Shown one piece after another: positions 11,013-23,725 of a stretch of DNA of 64,000 nucleotides. Each line of letters begins with the position of its first letter. The first letter of the stretch is position 1. The DNA is from Chromobotia macracanthus (Eukaryota > Chordata > Actinopteri > Cypriniformes > Botiidae), in assembly GCA_036877525.1 (NCBI GenBank), contig JAZGTH010000059.1, forward strand, positions 9,114,501 through 9,178,500. Direction: 5' to 3'. A program made the translations under genes and the position numbers. Below the pieces are notes generated by a model. It searched no databases. It saw nothing but the letters and a program-made list of their open reading frames with translations, and had not been told where the DNA came from.

Positions 11013-13347
11013 TTGTGAGTTTTTCTGTGATGTGGGAGAACTGGCTCCTGTAGGCCCTGAACCTGCAAAGCTTGTGGAGAACTTTAAACTGTTGTTTGAA
11101 ATGACTTGAATTACAGTGGAAATGTTAACTTGGCTCAGCAACAAGATCAAGAGAGGAAGAATATGTGAGAAATAAGAGACAGAGAATAAGTGAGAAATAA
11201 GAGGCAGAGATGTGTGGTTCTTTATATCCCAGCGCCAGTAAAGTGGGCTCAGAGTATGGCCCATAATCAGAATCCCAAATATCCTGGGATAATGGCTGAG
11301 CAAATCGTTCCCAGGCATGCCTGCTAAGTTTAGGGAAGAAGGAGCTCCAAGGGGTAAATAATCCGATTTTCTTTTTCTCAATGACGCAGTGGAAAGACGG
11401 AAGCCTTTGAAATGGCATGTCTTTTTGTCACAACCCTTTGTATCCTTTGCAGCCTACAAACTACGCTTTAGACGCATCCCATTTCCAAGAGTTTACTGGC
11501 ACAGGCTTGAAAAGCCGTCACTTACACATCCTTTCCCTGTTTTCCATTTTCTCCCATTTATCCCAGTGTTTATATGGGATGGATCAGATTCTTTGCGGAA
11601 GTTTGAGGAAAATGTTCCATATTTTCATGCCTAACTTTTTGTGACAGTTTCAAGTGAAAAACACAATGTTTGTGATACTCCCTCGACTCAGAATACACTT
11701 TATTTTCCGGTTTATATGTGTGTGCTTTCAACATCTTCTGAAAGCCTCTGCCAGAACTCTCTCTACAACGAGAAAGTGTTTATCTAAAAAGTCGCGCAGC
11801 AGAGCTCAAGCACAGTCACTGTTCTCTGTGTTGATGTGTCTGTGTTGACATATAAAGTGGCATAGTTTATTCCATGCCCTAAAAATCTCTAGCAATGCTC
11901 AGTGACACACAGCAGGCCAGCTGATCCTGCCAGTTCTCCAGGTATGTGATGCAATTTGGACAAACAGAGAGAAAAGCTGATGAATCTCTGGCTGCAGTCT
12001 GAAGAATACTGACTGTGGCTGTGCTGTTGTCAGGTCATTTGTCATCTGAAAGAGAACTATTATCCTTAACACACAGCTGCTCTTTATTAACACTGTATCA
12101 TGTTTATAGTGCTCACCAGTCACAAGACTGGAAATCATAAGACTGCATAGAAGAGTTTAAACAATTCTACACTGAGTTCTCACTTTTCTACCTTGATGTA
12201 TCCGACACTACTTTACAAAGCTCAGAGAGTACACAGACAAAAATTTTACATTATAAAATTCTCCTGTCAAGAACACCAGGTTATAAAAGACATTTTATAT
12301 TTTGCTTAAAGAAAACATAGTTTATTTATATTTTTATATTGTTAATATAAGTTATTAATTTAAAAGTTATTTTGTGCATTGTGCTAATAATTAAATGACA
12401 ATCAAGCCCTCCCCTTTCTTAATTTAAACTGATTTACTTTTTTTGTTTTGATTTTGGGATTTTCTAAGATGTGCCAGGGAGCGAGAATGCAGGCCATGTC
12501 AATGTTGTGTGCCCAGGTTTCGTGCCAGCTGCCAACTGCCAGCGTGAAATGAGGCCTACACTCATCCTGACCTGCTGTGAGGGGAAATGCAACCTGCTGC
12601 TGCATTGACCTTATGACCCTCTGAGCTGTAAAGCCGTGCAGAAACCGTCCAGCTGCTCCTGGCTTCCATTTCAGCACCCTGTGGCCCTCAGATCCATTTA
12701 CACCTGCTCTGACCCACTGCAACTTTTCCGCCGCATCTGCGGATGTCTCTGTTAAACACACACACACACACGCAAACGCACACCTGCAGGCGCGTGTAGC
12801 AACAGTCTGGTTTCAGTGCATGTTGTCACAAAACGTGTTAAATGCATTGCATCTTTCCTGGGCAAAAACAGTAGAAAAATTCAACAGGTTTTCTTTAGCT
12901 GAGACTATAAGGTGTGCAATTACTTTTTCTATCTGCTTAGTACCCAACAATAAAAAGCAACATCAAAAATTATTTGTCAGGATTTCTCAAGCTCTAAACA
13001 AAACAATCTTGATGACATCGGCAAACACTTTCCAGTCAATTGATTTTAGAGCAATAACAATAAGTAAAGAAGCACTAAACGAATGCTTTTTCAGACACAA
13101 ACAATGTGTTTCCTATTAAATAGGAGTCGAATCACTAAGCAAAAACATGCAGATGATTCAAATAAACCTGCTGTTTTTTCCAAGATGATATTTGATGTGC
13201 TTTGGCAGAGGTAGAAAAAACATGATTATATTGTAACAGAATGTCTGATTCACAGACCCCAACAAAACAGACTAAAGGGTCTGTGTGAAAACTCTGAAGT
13301 TTAGGGGTCTTCCAAAACAGCTTTATGAATAATCCATGAGGAACATC
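11013..13347. other. Non-coding stretch with (AC)n and a GC-rich block
   Basis: Overlapping ORFs on both strands at 10962-11644 are mutually exclusive and lack splice support. A GC-rich, repeat-free block lies at about 12470-12740. An (AC)8 tract sits at 12756-12771. No gene is supported. Confidence 0.4.
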
Positions 13348-13624
13348 CCTAGCTAACAATTTTAGGTTTTAAGATTGTTTCTCTATATTTAGGTCTAAGA
13401 TTGTACCAAAATGTAAAAAAAAAAAAAATGTATTTTGAAAGTTTTAGGAACGTTCAAAACATTCAGTGTTTCAGGCGTTGTATTAACTATTGCTTGGTTA
13501 TAAGAATGTTTTTGAAACTTTTTAAAAAAGCTCTAGTAATGTTTCAGTTGAACATTTTTGATAACCTGGACAGAACTTTCAGAACGTTCAGCCAATGTTC
13601 TGACAAAGTTCCCTGTAAGCTGGG
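13348..13624 (+). mobile_element. TIR element copy with both termini
   Basis: The left end is CCTAGCTAACAATTTTAGG, one mismatch from the TIR. The right end is CCCTGTAAGCTGGG. An A14 run at about 13416-13429 and an internal deletion (TTTTAAAAAAGCTCTAGTAA junction) shorten it to 277 bp. The subterminal near-palindrome around GTTCAGCCAATGTTCTG is preserved. Confidence 0.9.
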
Positions 13625-15239
13625 CCTTAACCTGAGCTGGTCTAGCTGGTTTAATGTCTCAAACTTAGATTTGTCAAGATTTCCAAAGCTGATATCAAGA
13701 ACTGGAAATTTCAATATCAAACATATCTCACCAAATTTTTCCAGGACTGAGCTATACTAACCTGATATCATATTCCATAACTCTATAATCTTATTGTATC
13801 TCAACAATTGTCCCATTTTATGTCCACTAAGAAATATTAGTTGATACCTAAATGAAACAAACCTGAGAACATCTCCTGATCTATGAAGGAGCTCTGAGCC
13901 ATAAAATGCTCCGTCTCACTTTTTATGGGGACGAGTGAATCCTGGGGCTGGGGAGCAAGAGAGAGACAGACTGTGAGGAGAGGATGACGTGTCTTCTGAT
14001 CATCCTACACATCATACAACTCCAGCCACACGTGGGCTGTTTTCTCACAGAGCAGAACTGCTGGGTTTTCCAACCTCTTACTGTAATACAAGCACAGGTG
14101 GTACTAGTTCCCACGGTAACAACAAGACTAATCATTGTGTGTACGATCTTTCACCAATTATAACCTGACAGTTTAACTACTTAACCACCTACACGGGTAA
14201 AGATTATAAACTGTTTGGGTATGTAAAACCTTTACTGCTGCTCCTGTGGCTTTATCCCAGTTTGGTCTCCAGAAAATTAGATGAGAAATGTTTGAGAAAT
14301 TGAAATTTCTGACTCTGGTGTCTTAGCAAATCTACACAGTGTGACGTGACCTTACTGCTTTGTTGTTCTAATAGTCTGTTCATGATATTAAAGAGAACTT
14401 GATGTGATTTGTTTTTTCCAACAGGCAGATTCTGGCCATGCACAGCTGTGTCCTTCACATCTTGTTTAAAAAATGTTAAAATTATTCTGAAATGTTCAAA
14501 ACACCCAGTTTTGAACATTTTGAAGTACACATTCATGAGCTATGAAAGATCAATCTCTGAGTAACAAAACTGTCGTCTGTCTCAACTGTAAATCGCTCTG
14601 TAAATCATATCATGTATTAAAGAAGGCAACTTAGGAGGCATCATATTTTAATCATGTATACCTTTCTCCGTGACCATGCCGCAGCTTGGCTATATCATCT
14701 TAAAATGCTGTCTTTGCAAGGAATGGAGCCATTGAGTCAGTGTCCCGTGCACAACATCTGCAGATGGTTGGAGAACTCTGACCAACACTAAGTATGAAGT
14801 TACCCTTTAATCACTTTTACTGCTAAACAATAAAACTATACATGCATATCTCTGTCTGTACCCCTCCACAGAGCTGTGAAAGAAGATTTCTGTTGGGGTT
14901 CCACAAATGGCCGGCCCCTATGCTGCTAAATGAACACCACTAGAGAACAAATCACTTCCAGTCACACCCCGCATCACCTGCACGCCTCCTGAGACTCGAC
15001 TCAGGGTGAAATTAAATGACCAGTGGCATAAAGCCTCCAAACAATGGAGCCATTCAGAAACTGTTTCCTTCAAGCAAACACAAATATGATACCTTTGATT
15101 CTGCACTTTCTCTTCATTGTTCTCCATTCTCCATCTTCTTTCATTGCGGTCGCTTAGCATTACTCAGCTGTTGTGCTGGATTTGACTAAAGGAGGTGCTC
15201 TCAATGGAGGAGATTCAAAAGAACAGACCTGCAGGAAAG
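13625..15239. other. Non-coding stretch, nothing assigned
   Basis: A short GAGCTGGTCTAGCTGGTTT fragment at about 13632-13652 resembles an AGCTGGT-type fish repeat. The rest is unique and non-coding as far as I can see. Confidence 0.4.
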
Positions 15240-15345
15240 AAATATCACCAATGAGATCTCTTTATTATTTCAATATTTTCTTTTAGACAGCAATGAGATT
15301 AGAGAGCAAATGGAGACTTAGCTTGAGGCTTCTGCTACTTAAGAT
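15240..15345 (+). repeat. Dispersed GAGATCTCTT...GACAGCAATGAGATTA unit
   Basis: The ordered blocks ATGAGATCTCTTTA, ATTTCAATATTTTC, TAGACAGCAATGAGATTA and AATGGAGACTT recur at about 51250-51365. They also recur in part at 19568-19608 and 29400-29500, and reversed at 36728-36835. The class is unknown; no termini were defined. Confidence 0.45.
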
Positions 15346-15475
15346 ATTTTCTGCATGATAAACAAAACCAATGTGATCTTATGTGCCTCAACCCTGAGGA
15401 AAATGTTATTTCACAGGTTTATCTGTCATAGGAGATTTAATGGCGTTCTCAGTTGGGTTTCATGTAAGTATCAAC

Positions 15476-15538
15476 CACTGGGCAGCTGTGGCTCAGTGGT
15501 TTGAGCCATGGTGGTAAATCTGAGCCCAGTTTGGGATA
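15476..15538 (+). mobile_element. Possible tRNA-derived SINE or tRNA-like fragment
   Basis: CTGTGGCTCAGTGGTTTGAG resembles a pol III A box as in tRNA-derived SINEs, and similar text is common in fish repeats. No good B box (GGTTCGANTCC) or cloverleaf follows, so this is not a functional tRNA. Confidence 0.35.
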
Positions 15539-16365
15539 TTGCTGAGATTTCTTCTGAAACTTTCTGGTCACGGAAAAGTTTTAAGACATCACAATGTCTT
15601 AAACTGTGCTCATACCAAAGTCAAAGATTTTAATATGACCTCAAACATTTCTCATCCAGTTCTTCCAAGAGCAAATAATCTGAGCTCTGCTCTCCACAAC
15701 TTACAGATTTACACTCTTTCTCATTATCAATCATTTGTGTCTGTTTCTAATTCTTTAATAGAATTAATTCTTTTTGGGAGAAACATCTGGATATTTACCA
15801 TAGTTTATCATCTGAATTTCTCAGGTTTAACATGGAACCGATTAGGCAGCTGGAATTTTGTTGTTCACCTGATGTTGATCTGTGTGAATGTTGTAAAATA
15901 GTGGAAAATTTCTCACAATAACTTCACACCTCCTCACAGCTGACAGATTTACCTTTTTAACTCTGATTGCAAGTGTGAGTCTCTGTAAGAGGTTTGTCAC
16001 TGAAGTCCTGCCAGGCAGTTTGACAGATAACTCACCTTCACAAGCAATAAAACATGCGAGTGGCTGCACTGTGTTGCAATGCTTTCAGCTAAGATAAATT
16101 ACTGCCCTGGACAGGACAGTACTGGCCCTGTAAAGTATTTTAGCAAATACTTCCTCATAATTCTATACCAATGTACAAAATACACAGCACGTGCTGTTTA
16201 ATATATATGCTAATTAATATAAATGTAGCAGAATAATTGCTTTACATACAATGTTTATCATTATTATTAACTGATAAATAATAGGTAATGTACATCCAGA
16301 TTTTTATTGCAAAATAAAATAATTTTAAGATAAGAATAGCGTTTCTGATATGACAGTCAAAGTAA
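15539..16365. other. Non-coding stretch, nothing assigned
   Basis: The plus-strand ORF at 15539-15901 (120 codons) has no acceptor, donor or recognisable motif and is AT-rich. It is treated as chance. Confidence 0.4.
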
Positions 16366-16469
16366 AAAAAGAATCGTTCTACTAATGTCACTGTAGGAAC
16401 AATTTTGGATAGCTTTGAAATTATAAAGAACATTGCCAGATGTTCTGATAATGTTCCATGTTAGCTGGG
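16366..16469 (+). mobile_element. TIR element, right-end fragment
   Basis: It contains CGTTCTACTAATGTCACTG, AGAACATTGCCAGATGTTC and the intact right terminus CATGTTAGCTGGG. The left two thirds are missing. Confidence 0.75.
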
Positions 16470-18110
16470 ATACAAAGAACGTCAGGCTGAATGTCCTGGT
16501 CCAAGAAAAAAAGAGGCTTTGCTCCTTAAGCATCCACAAATAAGTTGTAAACAGGATTTCTTTCAAACGAAACATATCCCACAGGAGCTTTGCTCCGGGA
16601 TACAGTGAATTGTCTCTGTGGCCGGAAAAGGACCTTTTAAAGCTTTGGGGAAAGTCCACAGCTATAGCCAGCTGACAGTGACTGACTCCACGCTATAATC
16701 CTCCAAGATCTAAAAGAGGAACACAACATGCAATTCCCTTTTCTGGACCAAACTTTGGAGTTTATGTTTCCTTAAAAAACACACAGAAGGTCCCACAATT
16801 TGAAAAGCAGAGGTTAAAGGAGAAGAGCAGTAAACCGTGTCAGCTGGATGGTCAAACCTCTGGATTTTCAGTGCCAACTGACCAGTCCCAGACTGAGAGA
16901 GCAACATCTGAACCCCACAATTACATGTCATCTGAACTGCTTCTGCTTTTACAAGTCATCTCTGTTTATTCTGACACTTATCACAGTTATGGCTTATCGC
17001 TGCATTCCATGGTAAGGCCATGCAGATCTTTAATTAGGGATTCTGGTTTTGTACAAACAATTGATGAGAGTCAGAATTAGATAAACAAGGTGAGCACTTA
17101 TCTTTGTCACATGGTACCGTAACCTACATTAACTGATTAGTTTCCAAACAGTTCAAACACTCAAAATAAATATCACAATCCAAATACACAAACTATATCC
17201 CAAAATCCAAATATACAAACATTACTACAATATTTTGAAATTCTTTTTTTATTTGTTATTTTTTAAAGAAAAAAATTGTATATATATATATATATATATA
17301 CATAATATGGTCAAGGCATACAGATAAAGCCACTCAATTTAAGATCAGAGTCAAACCAAGACTTCAATAAGGCCAAATACACTGCAGCAAAGTCACTTAT
17401 TGATGCTGGGTTTTACCGTCAGCTTAATGAAACCACGTAATAGCAGAAAGACTGAATAATTACAGTGGCACCAGTTCTGCACCTGCCCATGTACAGGTCT
17501 GACCTTTGACATGACCTCTGACCCTGCTGTGCGCCGTCTGCAACCTTACCATATTACCTGGCAGCATGTGTCGCAGAAGCACAACACAGTCCTGCTTTGT
17601 CTATTGTGTGGATGTGTGTTTCCTTGAAAATGCTTTTGGACTGTTTAACTCAAAGGTACAAAGCTGCTTTTCACTGTATTTACCGTTCCTCAGCTTCCAC
17701 AGTTACAACAGAACTGTTACACTACTGGATTTTGGTCATATTCCACATTCCATCTTTAAAACCAAAGAAAAGGAGCATTTAACACTTTCCTGCCACAATC
17801 TTTATCATATAAATCTGCATCATATAAATCATTTTGGGATCAAATAGTAAAGTGAGGAACATTCTTCCTTGAACTTCCCAGAAGAAAACAGCTACAGTGA
17901 CAAGCATTCCAAAAAATCCCAGACTAAATGGCCCTTTAATGGCAGAGTTTGTTACCGTCTACCACTGGCCACTTCCACATCTTGTAAATGTCAGGTAAAT
18001 CCATTTCCTGTTTCTGCTCACTTTTATTGCAGTTCTGAAAAAAACATCAGGGTTGTCCATAAAAATAAAGGCTTGTGAAGTGCTATTGATATGACTCGCT
18101 TAGCAGCCTA
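16470..18110. other. Non-coding stretch with (TA)n at 17279-17300
   Basis: An (AT)11 dinucleotide tract follows poly-T/poly-A rich sequence. ORFs at 17566-17847 and 17869-18078 lack support. Confidence 0.4.
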
Positions 18111-18423
18111 TTCAGCTAACAGGGAACGTTCTCCAAACATTGGCAAAATTCTCTCAAAGTTATCAAAAACATTAACTTGCAGTAACATTAGCAGAACTTG
18201 TTTTAATGTTATACATTAGAAACACATCATGTTATACATCTAAAATACATTTTAGAAACACTACAAAATGAAAAAATGTTTAAATATGTTCTTTTAACCA
18301 AGCAATAACAGTAATACAACGTCTAAGAAACTTGACAATTTGATTGTTCCTAGAATATTTTAAATAAAATTGTTAACGGAAATGTTAGGGAAACGTTCTT
18401 GCAACCTAAAATTGTTGGCTGGG
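18111..18423 (-). mobile_element. Full-length TIR element (313 bp)
   Basis: The left end is TTCAGCTAACAGGGAACG (CC mutated to TT) and the right end AAAATTGTTGGCTGGG. All internal blocks are present in order: CTCTCAAAGTTATC, CTTGCAGTAACATTAG, ACAAAATGAAAAAATG, GTTCTTTTAACCAAGCAATA and GTTAGGGAAACGTTC. Flanks are ...CCTA and TATA..., compatible with a TA target duplication in this copy only. There is no coding capacity, so it must be mobilised in trans. Confidence 0.9.
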
Positions 18424-18611
18424 TATATAGAGAACTCGGTTACTTCCATTTCAGTTAGAGTGCAGCTGCCTGTGCTAAGACAGAAAGTTAGTGGGCATGT
18501 CCAGGCCCTGACAGCTGACAGTAAATGACTGATCACCTTCAGAACAGATGCGTGACGTTCAGACCTCGAGCTCACCTGACAATTAACCCAGCTGCTGTCA
18601 CTGCGGCCATC

Positions 18612-18613
<2 letters not shown>

Positions 18614-18642
<29 letters not shown>
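18614..18642 (+). repeat. (GT)14 microsatellite
   Basis: An uninterrupted GT dinucleotide run. The ORFs on both strands that cross it (Thr/His or Cys/Val repeats) are artefacts. Confidence 0.97.
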
Positions 18643-18645
<3 letters not shown>

Positions 18646-20811
18646 CTCATTATCCCTCCATACCCGCTCTTCCCTCTCTCTCTTTCTATCTCATTGTTTA
18701 AGGTGGTTTCTTCAACGTTGGTGGAACATTTACATGACCAGGATTTAATTTTACATTCTCACATTTCTGGGTTGTGCCACGTCACTTTGAATAATCTCAT
18801 AAGAGGTTTTCCCACTTTGCAACTAGCGCAGCCACTTATAATGTACTTTAACAGACAGCCAAAAGAAAGAAACTCACAAATGAGAATTACTTAAACTATT
18901 CTGCTATTTCTAGAAGGCAGCAGGATTAGATGGTGATCAAACTAACTTTCTCTAAAATATGTACTTTCCTGTTCTAACACAAATGTTTCCTTGAGTTTCA
19001 GAAATAATGTGTAACAATGTCTCAAACTGGACTCAGATCTGCTGAAACACCAGTCTGCAACCCGAATATCACCAGAGAAACTGGAGAATAATATAAACTC
19101 TAACATTTCTTATCAAATTCTTTGAATACAGTTTAAAGATAAGATTTGTAGTAAAGTAACTCTAAAGATCTGTACTCATACTGTACTGTATGTTAATCAT
19201 TTGTATCTATTTTTATTTGTACTGAAGAACTGTAAGAGAAACATAACAGAAATGTAGTATCAACATTGTCTGAAACAATGCTGATACTTAATAAAACATA
19301 ATAGAGAACCAAAAAATGTCACATAAGTTAAAAAAAAGATCACAACCTCTCAAACGAAAAACACAGACTTTGCTTCTGTTGTTTGCTTCTCAGCACAGAA
19401 TCTGCTGATCAGTGACCAGCTGAGAAAATACAGACAGAACAACCGATCATTTAAACAGTAGTGTGACAACATGTTTCTCTGCACCTGGAATACAGCCTTC
19501 TTTAGGCACACAGGCGTTAAAATGACAGAAAAAAAACAGAAACGTCTCTTAAAATGTTAATTTGTTTCTACTAGAAGAGCAATGAGATTAAATGGAGAGT
19601 TTCAGTCTCAAAGTCAGATTACTCTTTTGAGAAAATAATCTCTAGTAATGTGCATATTGACAGCAGAAGTTTTAGTTAAACCAGACGATCTGCTGTAGGT
19701 GTGACACACTTCCGTCCCTAACTTAGCAATCAAAATGTGCTTCATTTGAATGGACATGACACTTCTGCATTGGCCTAATATAGTAAACCCTCTAAAGATT
19801 ATAATCATAACAAACTCCAGGACAATACCTTCAGCCAATGTAGAAAAGTAACCTGTCTGAGATACCTCCTCCCAAACAACTTACATGCCTTCAGTAAAAT
19901 ATGCAAAATAAACTTGGGTTACATTTAAGCTGTGAGAACACCATCAATGACATACGAAACACTGTTCAAACATGAGACTCAAGAGAGTTGTATAGGGGTT
20001 TTATATATTCACAGTCACGTTGTTGTCAAATACACCTATATATTTAGCTCTGCATTGTGCTGCATTGAGGAAAGTCATACGGAATAATTATTGATTTAAG
20101 AATGTTAAAATGGGCAGCGGTTTTACAGAGTCCAAACAGATCATGAAGTTTAATAGTTCATTTTGGTGTAATAATTATACAACAAAAAGCAATTTTTGCA
20201 TTTGACCTAATAAGTCAAAGTGCCCTGATCAGGAACTGGTCGTGTGTTTGCCAACGTGGCCGCGTCATTAAAATAACATTTCAGTTTGACGTAGGAGCAC
20301 AAAAACGTCTCAGCCCTGAAGCCCTGAATAATACACGCTTGTGACACCAAATGCTTGAGCCCACAATAAATTCTCCTGGCGTACGTGACAAATGCGGTTT
20401 CTGATTTCTGGCACGTAAGGCATTATTGTTTTAGCAGGCACTCAGCCCTTGCAGGTAAGGTGGCACGCAGCCCTGCGCAGATAATGACACCTGGAGCCCT
20501 GCCAAGGTTTATCTGGCTGCATATGGGAACTGAACGCGTGCAGACTGCATGCTAAACGGCAAGACTGACATTTGCAACAACATGCTCAGCATCACCTCGA
20601 GCTGTGAGGAATAAATTTGAACCTCTCACAGCAAAGATCTGATCTGTCAACTTCTCCAAGCATGGGATTAACTGTACACCAACTCAACGAATGCAAGCTT
20701 ACCTCAGCTAATGTACAGCCGTTTAAACTCACGTCTGTCACGACAGTGGGTGTGTCTCATTCCATCACTATATCATGAACATTCGGGGACTAGCAAGAGT
20801 CTTGCCTTTTT
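18643..20811. other. Non-coding stretch containing a candidate conserved element (20225-20560)
   Basis: Mostly AT-rich without recognised repeats, apart from a short relative of the 15240 unit at about 19568-19608. The 20225-20560 block is different: higher GC, several CpGs and repeat-free. It is dense in transcription-factor-like words such as CATTAAAATAAC, GCAGATAATGACACCTGG and TATCTGGCTGCATATG. It looks more like a developmental enhancer or conserved non-coding element than an exon. Purely compositional judgement. Confidence 0.3.
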
Positions 20812-21062
20812 TTTTACTTAATGGAAACGTTAGAGAAATGTTCTTACAATCAAAACTAAACAGTTTTTTAGATGTTGTATTAACATTACTGTAACATTCT
20901 GTAACATTTCTGTAACATTTTTAAACCATTCCACTAACTACTTAAAAATAACTTTTTAATACACAACAATGTTAAAAAGTTATTCTAATGTTACTGCAAG
21001 AACATTTGAAAACTTTGAAAGAACTTTTAGAGAACATTGGGCAAAGTTCTGAGAACTTATTT
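20812..21062 (+). mobile_element. Rearranged TIR element (inverted left arm)
   Basis: The first 40 bp (TTACTTAATGGAAACGTTAG... TTCTTACAATC) is the family's left arm in reverse orientation. The sequence from AAACAGTTTTTTAGATG onward is forward-oriented and continues to AGAACATTGGGCAAAG. Two orientations therefore join at about 20855. Termini are absent. Confidence 0.7.
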
Positions 21063-22003
21063 CTCTGCAGTATCACCCTGTAAAAGTCCTGTCTCATTGT
21101 CCCAGCAGAAACCTGAGTGAGTTTAGCACCTCAGGACACGGTACATAAGAGCTGATGTGGAGTCAGTGGCTCGTGTCCATCTCAAGAGAGGCATTTAACA
21201 CCTTGACAGTCATCCAGAACTCTTGCAGAAGAGGCGGACAGAGGCGTTTCTTTTACACCTCTCCATTTAGAGTTACATATTTCACTAAGCAAAAGCAGAG
21301 AAAAGAGGACAGGGTCATTTACGCCAACCCTGATTTATTGCACATAAGACAACAAGCTGCATCGTTCTGAAACGTCGTGTATGTGTGAACAGTTTCTTTC
21401 TTTAAGGGCTTAAGATAAAGCGGTTTAACACATCTAGGTTTCTGCTAGAAGAAACTAACGCTGCTGGTTGAAAAATCTGTGTCAGCATTTATGTTAATAG
21501 TGTTTTAGCTCCACCTAATTCCATTCTTCATGTGGGGAAGCCCTTTCAAAGCTGCGGTAGGTGGCCATATAAAGAATCCTCAGAGCCACAAGCTATCATT
21601 TAGAATACCCTCCACAGAAACCTGAGCACTCACAACTCATAAAGTTTCAAGATTTCCCCTGAGGTTAAACATATCTGCTGTGAGGATGAAGGTGCAATTG
21701 ACACAACCTGACAAAAACCTTCTAAAAGGTCATTAAACTCTCTGGTGAGCAGAGGGGGAAAATGGCACCTGTATCTAATGAACTGCAGGAAATATCTGAA
21801 GTGTCTGCGAGCAAAATGCGGCTTTCTGGAGACAATCTCCTGTTCTTACACTGATACTGGAGTGCACTGTTTCTGCACTATTGTGATATACAGTAATGAC
21901 ATGGAACCCTCAATCTGTGTTAAGAACATTTACAATTGACTGTTAACTATGCTAAAGAAAAAATAAATATGTATAACAGCTTAGACCAGCTTGGGCGGGG
22001 TTA
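21063..22003. other. Non-coding stretch, nothing assigned
   Basis: Unique sequence. ORFs at 21155-21370 and 21745-21939 (plus) show no splice context I trust. Confidence 0.35.
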
Positions 22004-22303
22004 CCCAGCTAACAGTTTTAGGTTGTATGAAATGTTTCCCTAATGTTTCCATTAAGTAACAAAGACATTTGAAATTCTGAATGTTTAAAACATCCAGTTT
22101 TATAGATGTTGTATTAACATTATTTCTGGTTTTAAGAACGTTATTCAAAATTTTTTACTCTATATGTTTTCAAAACGTTCCAATAACACTAATACATATG
22201 ATATAGAACAGAAGTTCTAGTAATGTTACTGCAAGAATGTTTTGATAACATTTAGAAAACTTTTAGAGAACGCTGCCCAAAGGCAATGTTCTTGTTGACT
22301 AGA
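22004..22303 (+). mobile_element. TIR element copy, nearly full length
   Basis: The left terminus is intact (CCCAGCTAACAGTTTTAGG) and all forward blocks follow in order to TTTTAGAGAACGCTGCCC. The right terminus is degraded to TGTTGACTAGA. Confidence 0.88.
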
Positions 22304-22389
22304 AACACATCTATCAATTTCCAGAATTTGTATTTCTTAGAAGTCCACAGTGTTTTACCATGAGAAACCAATCATTTTGTCAGCGCTCT

Positions 22390-22700
22390 GCTGCACGCTA
22401 CAAATCCTGCCTGACAGAGCGAAAACAAAGTCGGCTTGTGCTGATGAAATATGAGAAACATAAAACAGGCGCGAGAAACAAACTGCAAGGTATTAGCGTA
22501 CATCGCTAAGGGCCGTTAATACATGTCTACTCTCAGCCGGCCGCTGGTTCATTGGAGGGTATAAATAGAACAGCCTGCAGTATATGGGCTATTTCTTTTC
22601 TCTTTTCTCACTGTCATGCAGAACCATGCGAGAACATACCTGGTCTATCGCAGCTGCTAATAGTACAGTAAACATCTGCCAGGGTGAAAGAATGAAAGAC
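22390..22700 (+). promoter_or_regulatory. TATA-containing, CpG-bearing segment with a strong acceptor-like site
   Basis: TATAAATAG lies at 22560-22568, just after an inverted CCAAT (ATTGG, 22551-22555) in a CpG-containing block (GCCGGCCGCTGG). A long pyrimidine tract ending GTCATGCAG occurs at about 22587-22620. The sequence after it has a short open frame beginning MREHTWSIAAANSTVN. This could be a promoter with a small first exon, an internal exon, or chance. The CCAAT-TATA spacing (about 5 bp) is not typical. Confidence 0.2.
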
Positions 22701-23725
22701 ATTGTGCTTGTGTCTCTTCTGATGTTGATTCTCTGATATCTCTCCTCTACTGAAAGCGCTTCAGAGGGCAGGAGATAACAACAAACCAATGAATCTGCTG
22801 GTATCGCTTTAAGTACTGTAGGCTCCCTCATGTTTGCTAACTTTTTTCCCATATGAAACGTTTATTGCTAAGATGTTGCTTGTTCGTAGTTCAGGGGCAT
22901 TTAAAGAATTCTAATTTACGTTTTATCTATGAAGATAGGTAACAATTCCAGAAGTTTCTCCTAACATTCCCTAGGAAGAACAAAAATAGACAACCGAGAC
23001 ATGCAGTAGCTGAAATAATTTGATCTTGAAGAAACAATGAAAAATGCCAAAATTCAGCATGCTAAAGTTGAATGCGATTGTCTTAACACCTATTGACGGA
23101 TACGTGTGTGTATTCTGGCAAAGGCAAACCTCTTATAAGATTTCTTTTGATTTGGCAGTATTTCCACTCAAGTCCAGCACATGAATCTCATGGTGTAGAG
23201 TCAGTTCTTGGCAGTCTCGCTCACCACACATTTAGAATAGGTGGGAAAGACATAAAGTTGTCAGTAAGAATGTTCTTCAGCTGTATTATGAACTGAAGCA
23301 ACATGAAAGCTGTTGAACACAAAGCTTTCATGACACAAGTGTGTGTGTGTGTGTGTGCGCGCTTTACAGTATGGTCTTAAATCTATATCCTAACCAGGTG
23401 CAATGCAAAACAGCCCGACCACAATGAAATCTCATGGGTCCAAATTCTGCTCCACTTAAAACATAAAAATATGTTTGATTAGCTGTGAAAAGCAAAGAAG
23501 CACTGAACACCGTCTCCTCCTCCTACATCTGAATTTTTGTCTTAACCAGCGAGTTGTGAGTGAGTCACTGAGTGAGACATTTCATCTGTGGCTTGGTTAA
23601 GGGTTAGGCCTGACTTAAACAATCAAATGACTTCTCAATGAACTTAAAGTGTTATTGTAAAATTAGTCCACTATGGTTAACGTCACATCCAATTGTAAAT
23701 GAAGAACAATGAGGCCAAACCACAC
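22701..23725. other. Non-coding stretch with (GT)n at 23339-23357
   Basis: A (GT)9 tract runs into GCGCGC. No repeat family or exon is otherwise recognised. Confidence 0.4.

Noticed and set aside
15481..15540. Possible tRNA gene (TGGCTCAGTGGTTTGAG)
   Set aside because: Only an A-box-like part is present; no anticodon arm or B box can be folded, so at best a SINE remnant.
18360..18894. ORFs on both strands crossing (GT)14
   Set aside because: The frames are prolonged by the dinucleotide repeat and translate to His/Thr or Cys/Val runs.
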